Part shown: positions 60,629 through 61,056 of the stretch, in pieces
Position numbering within the stretch: the stretch's first letter is position 1
Layout of the letters: each line of letters begins with the position of its first letter
From: JBHENC01 sp051000345
GTDB lineage: Bacteria; Acidobacteriota; Blastocatellia; Pyrinomonadales; Pyrinomonadaceae
Reading direction: 5' to 3'
NCBI GenBank assembly: GCA_051000345.1
Contig: JBPCOJ010000030.1
Coordinates: 1-61,056, forward strand
Length of the DNA: 61,056 bases
The notes under the pieces: model-generated
What the model was told of the DNA's origin: nothing
The model's input: only the letters and a program-made list of their open reading frames with translations
Database searches by the model: none
Made by a program: the position numbers and the translations under genes

Positions 60629-61056
60629 CTACCGAAGCGTCTGCGGCGCGCTGTTTCCGGCATCTTTTTCTTTGACGAGTGCGCGTTCGATCAAGCGGCG
60701 CTGGTCGCGGCCTAGTTCCGGCGGCAACTGATGAAGCGCAACCCACCGCGCGCTTTTTATTTCAAGGCTCTGAGCTTCCGCGCGGCTGTCTGTTTTCGGA
60801 TAGCACAAGAACAAGAGTTCAATCTGGCCTGCGCCGCGAATCGTGCGCGCCGTGACGATCTCTGCGCTTTTGATTTCGAGTCCGGTTTCTTCGCGCAACT
60901 CGCGCCGCAAGGCATCTTCCGGCTGTTCTCCCTTTTCGAGAAAGCCGCCCGGAATTCCCCACCCGCTGCCTTTGCGAAGAACGTGCTTGAGCAACAAAAC
61001 TTCTCTCGCTTCGTTAATCACGACGGCGGCGGCGGTGACTCTAAAGCGCGGCTCGA
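60629..61056 (-). CDS. Nudix hydrolase, 5' partial
   Basis: The gene runs off the right edge: beyond the GTG at 61021 the frame stays open and encodes EPRFRVTAAAVV, a typical Nudix first strand, so the real start is outside the window. The Nudix box is complete: GGFLEKGEQPEDALRRELRE followed at once by ETGLEI. The enzyme should hydrolyse a nucleoside diphosphate linked to another group; the specific substrate is unknown. It lies 60 bases upstream of the pyrE-like gene in the same direction. Confidence 0.85.
   Translation of the reverse strand, partial: EPRFRVTAAAVVINEAREVLLLKHVLRKGSGWGIPGGFLEKGEQPEDALRRELREETGLEIKSAEIVTARTIRGAGQIELLFLCYPKTDSRAEAQSLEIKSARWVALHQLPPELGRDQRRLIERALVKEKDAGNSAPQTLR

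Overview
The window is a continuous piece of a moderately GC-rich bacterial chromosome with about 50 recognisable genes, no rRNA, no CRISPR array and no insertion sequence. Proteins built from TolB-type propellers, Calx-beta, FG-GAP and DUF4214 modules, Wzm/Wzt export, S9 and S8 secreted peptidases and many SnoaL-like or Spy-like secreted proteins suggest an Acidobacteriota member, probably Blastocatellia-like. That placement is inference from gene content, not from a marker gene.

Layout. 1-15.5 kb is a surface-polysaccharide locus: a partial asparagine synthetase, a methyltransferase, seven glycosyltransferases, an ABC-2 permease and ATPase pair (Wzm/Wzt type) and, on the opposite strand, a UDP-GlcNAc 2-epimerase and a UDP-HexNAc dehydrogenase. 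The nucleotide sugars are made, polymerised in the cytoplasm and exported by the ABC transporter. 15.6-28 kb is mostly minus-strand housekeeping: an intein-containing DNA polymerase I, an MFS exporter, queF, a DUF2383 protein, a rhomboid protease, a dicarboxylate symporter, NAD kinase, a Cys-cluster protein and tlyA. 28.4-29.6 kb is a two-cassette integron-type array without an integrase (a CALIN), bounded by imperfect direct repeats, next to dxs. 31.6-38.7 kb holds a Spy-like protein, a metallophosphoesterase broken by one in-frame TAA, a palindrome-rich spacer, tRNA-Ser(GCU), gltX, secreted proteins and a DUF2156 protein.

38.7-49.2 kb is a run of four secreted proteins with different N-terminal parts (two TolB-like propellers, a subtilase, an FG-GAP propeller) and the same DUF4214 C-terminal tail, interrupted by one alpha/beta hydrolase. 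A 163-bp near-perfect duplication that carries the 3' end of the neighbouring DUF2156 gene shows that part of this run arose by local duplication. 49.5-61 kb contains an S9 peptidase, small secreted and hydrolase proteins, an EVE-like/HNH nuclease, a UvrD-type helicase, ybaB, a large catalase placed between ybaB and recR, recR, an orotate phosphoribosyltransferase and a partial Nudix hydrolase.

Across the window, spacers are rich in strong hairpins and at least two families of dispersed palindromic repeats. The observations most worth following are the integrase-less cassette array with its flanking repeats, the shared-tail DUF4214 family and its duplication, the PolA intein with an apparently intact LAGLIDADG endonuclease, and several short leader features (a 13-nt extended Shine-Dalgarno match, a 4-codon ORF on recR, a perfect 28-bp palindrome).
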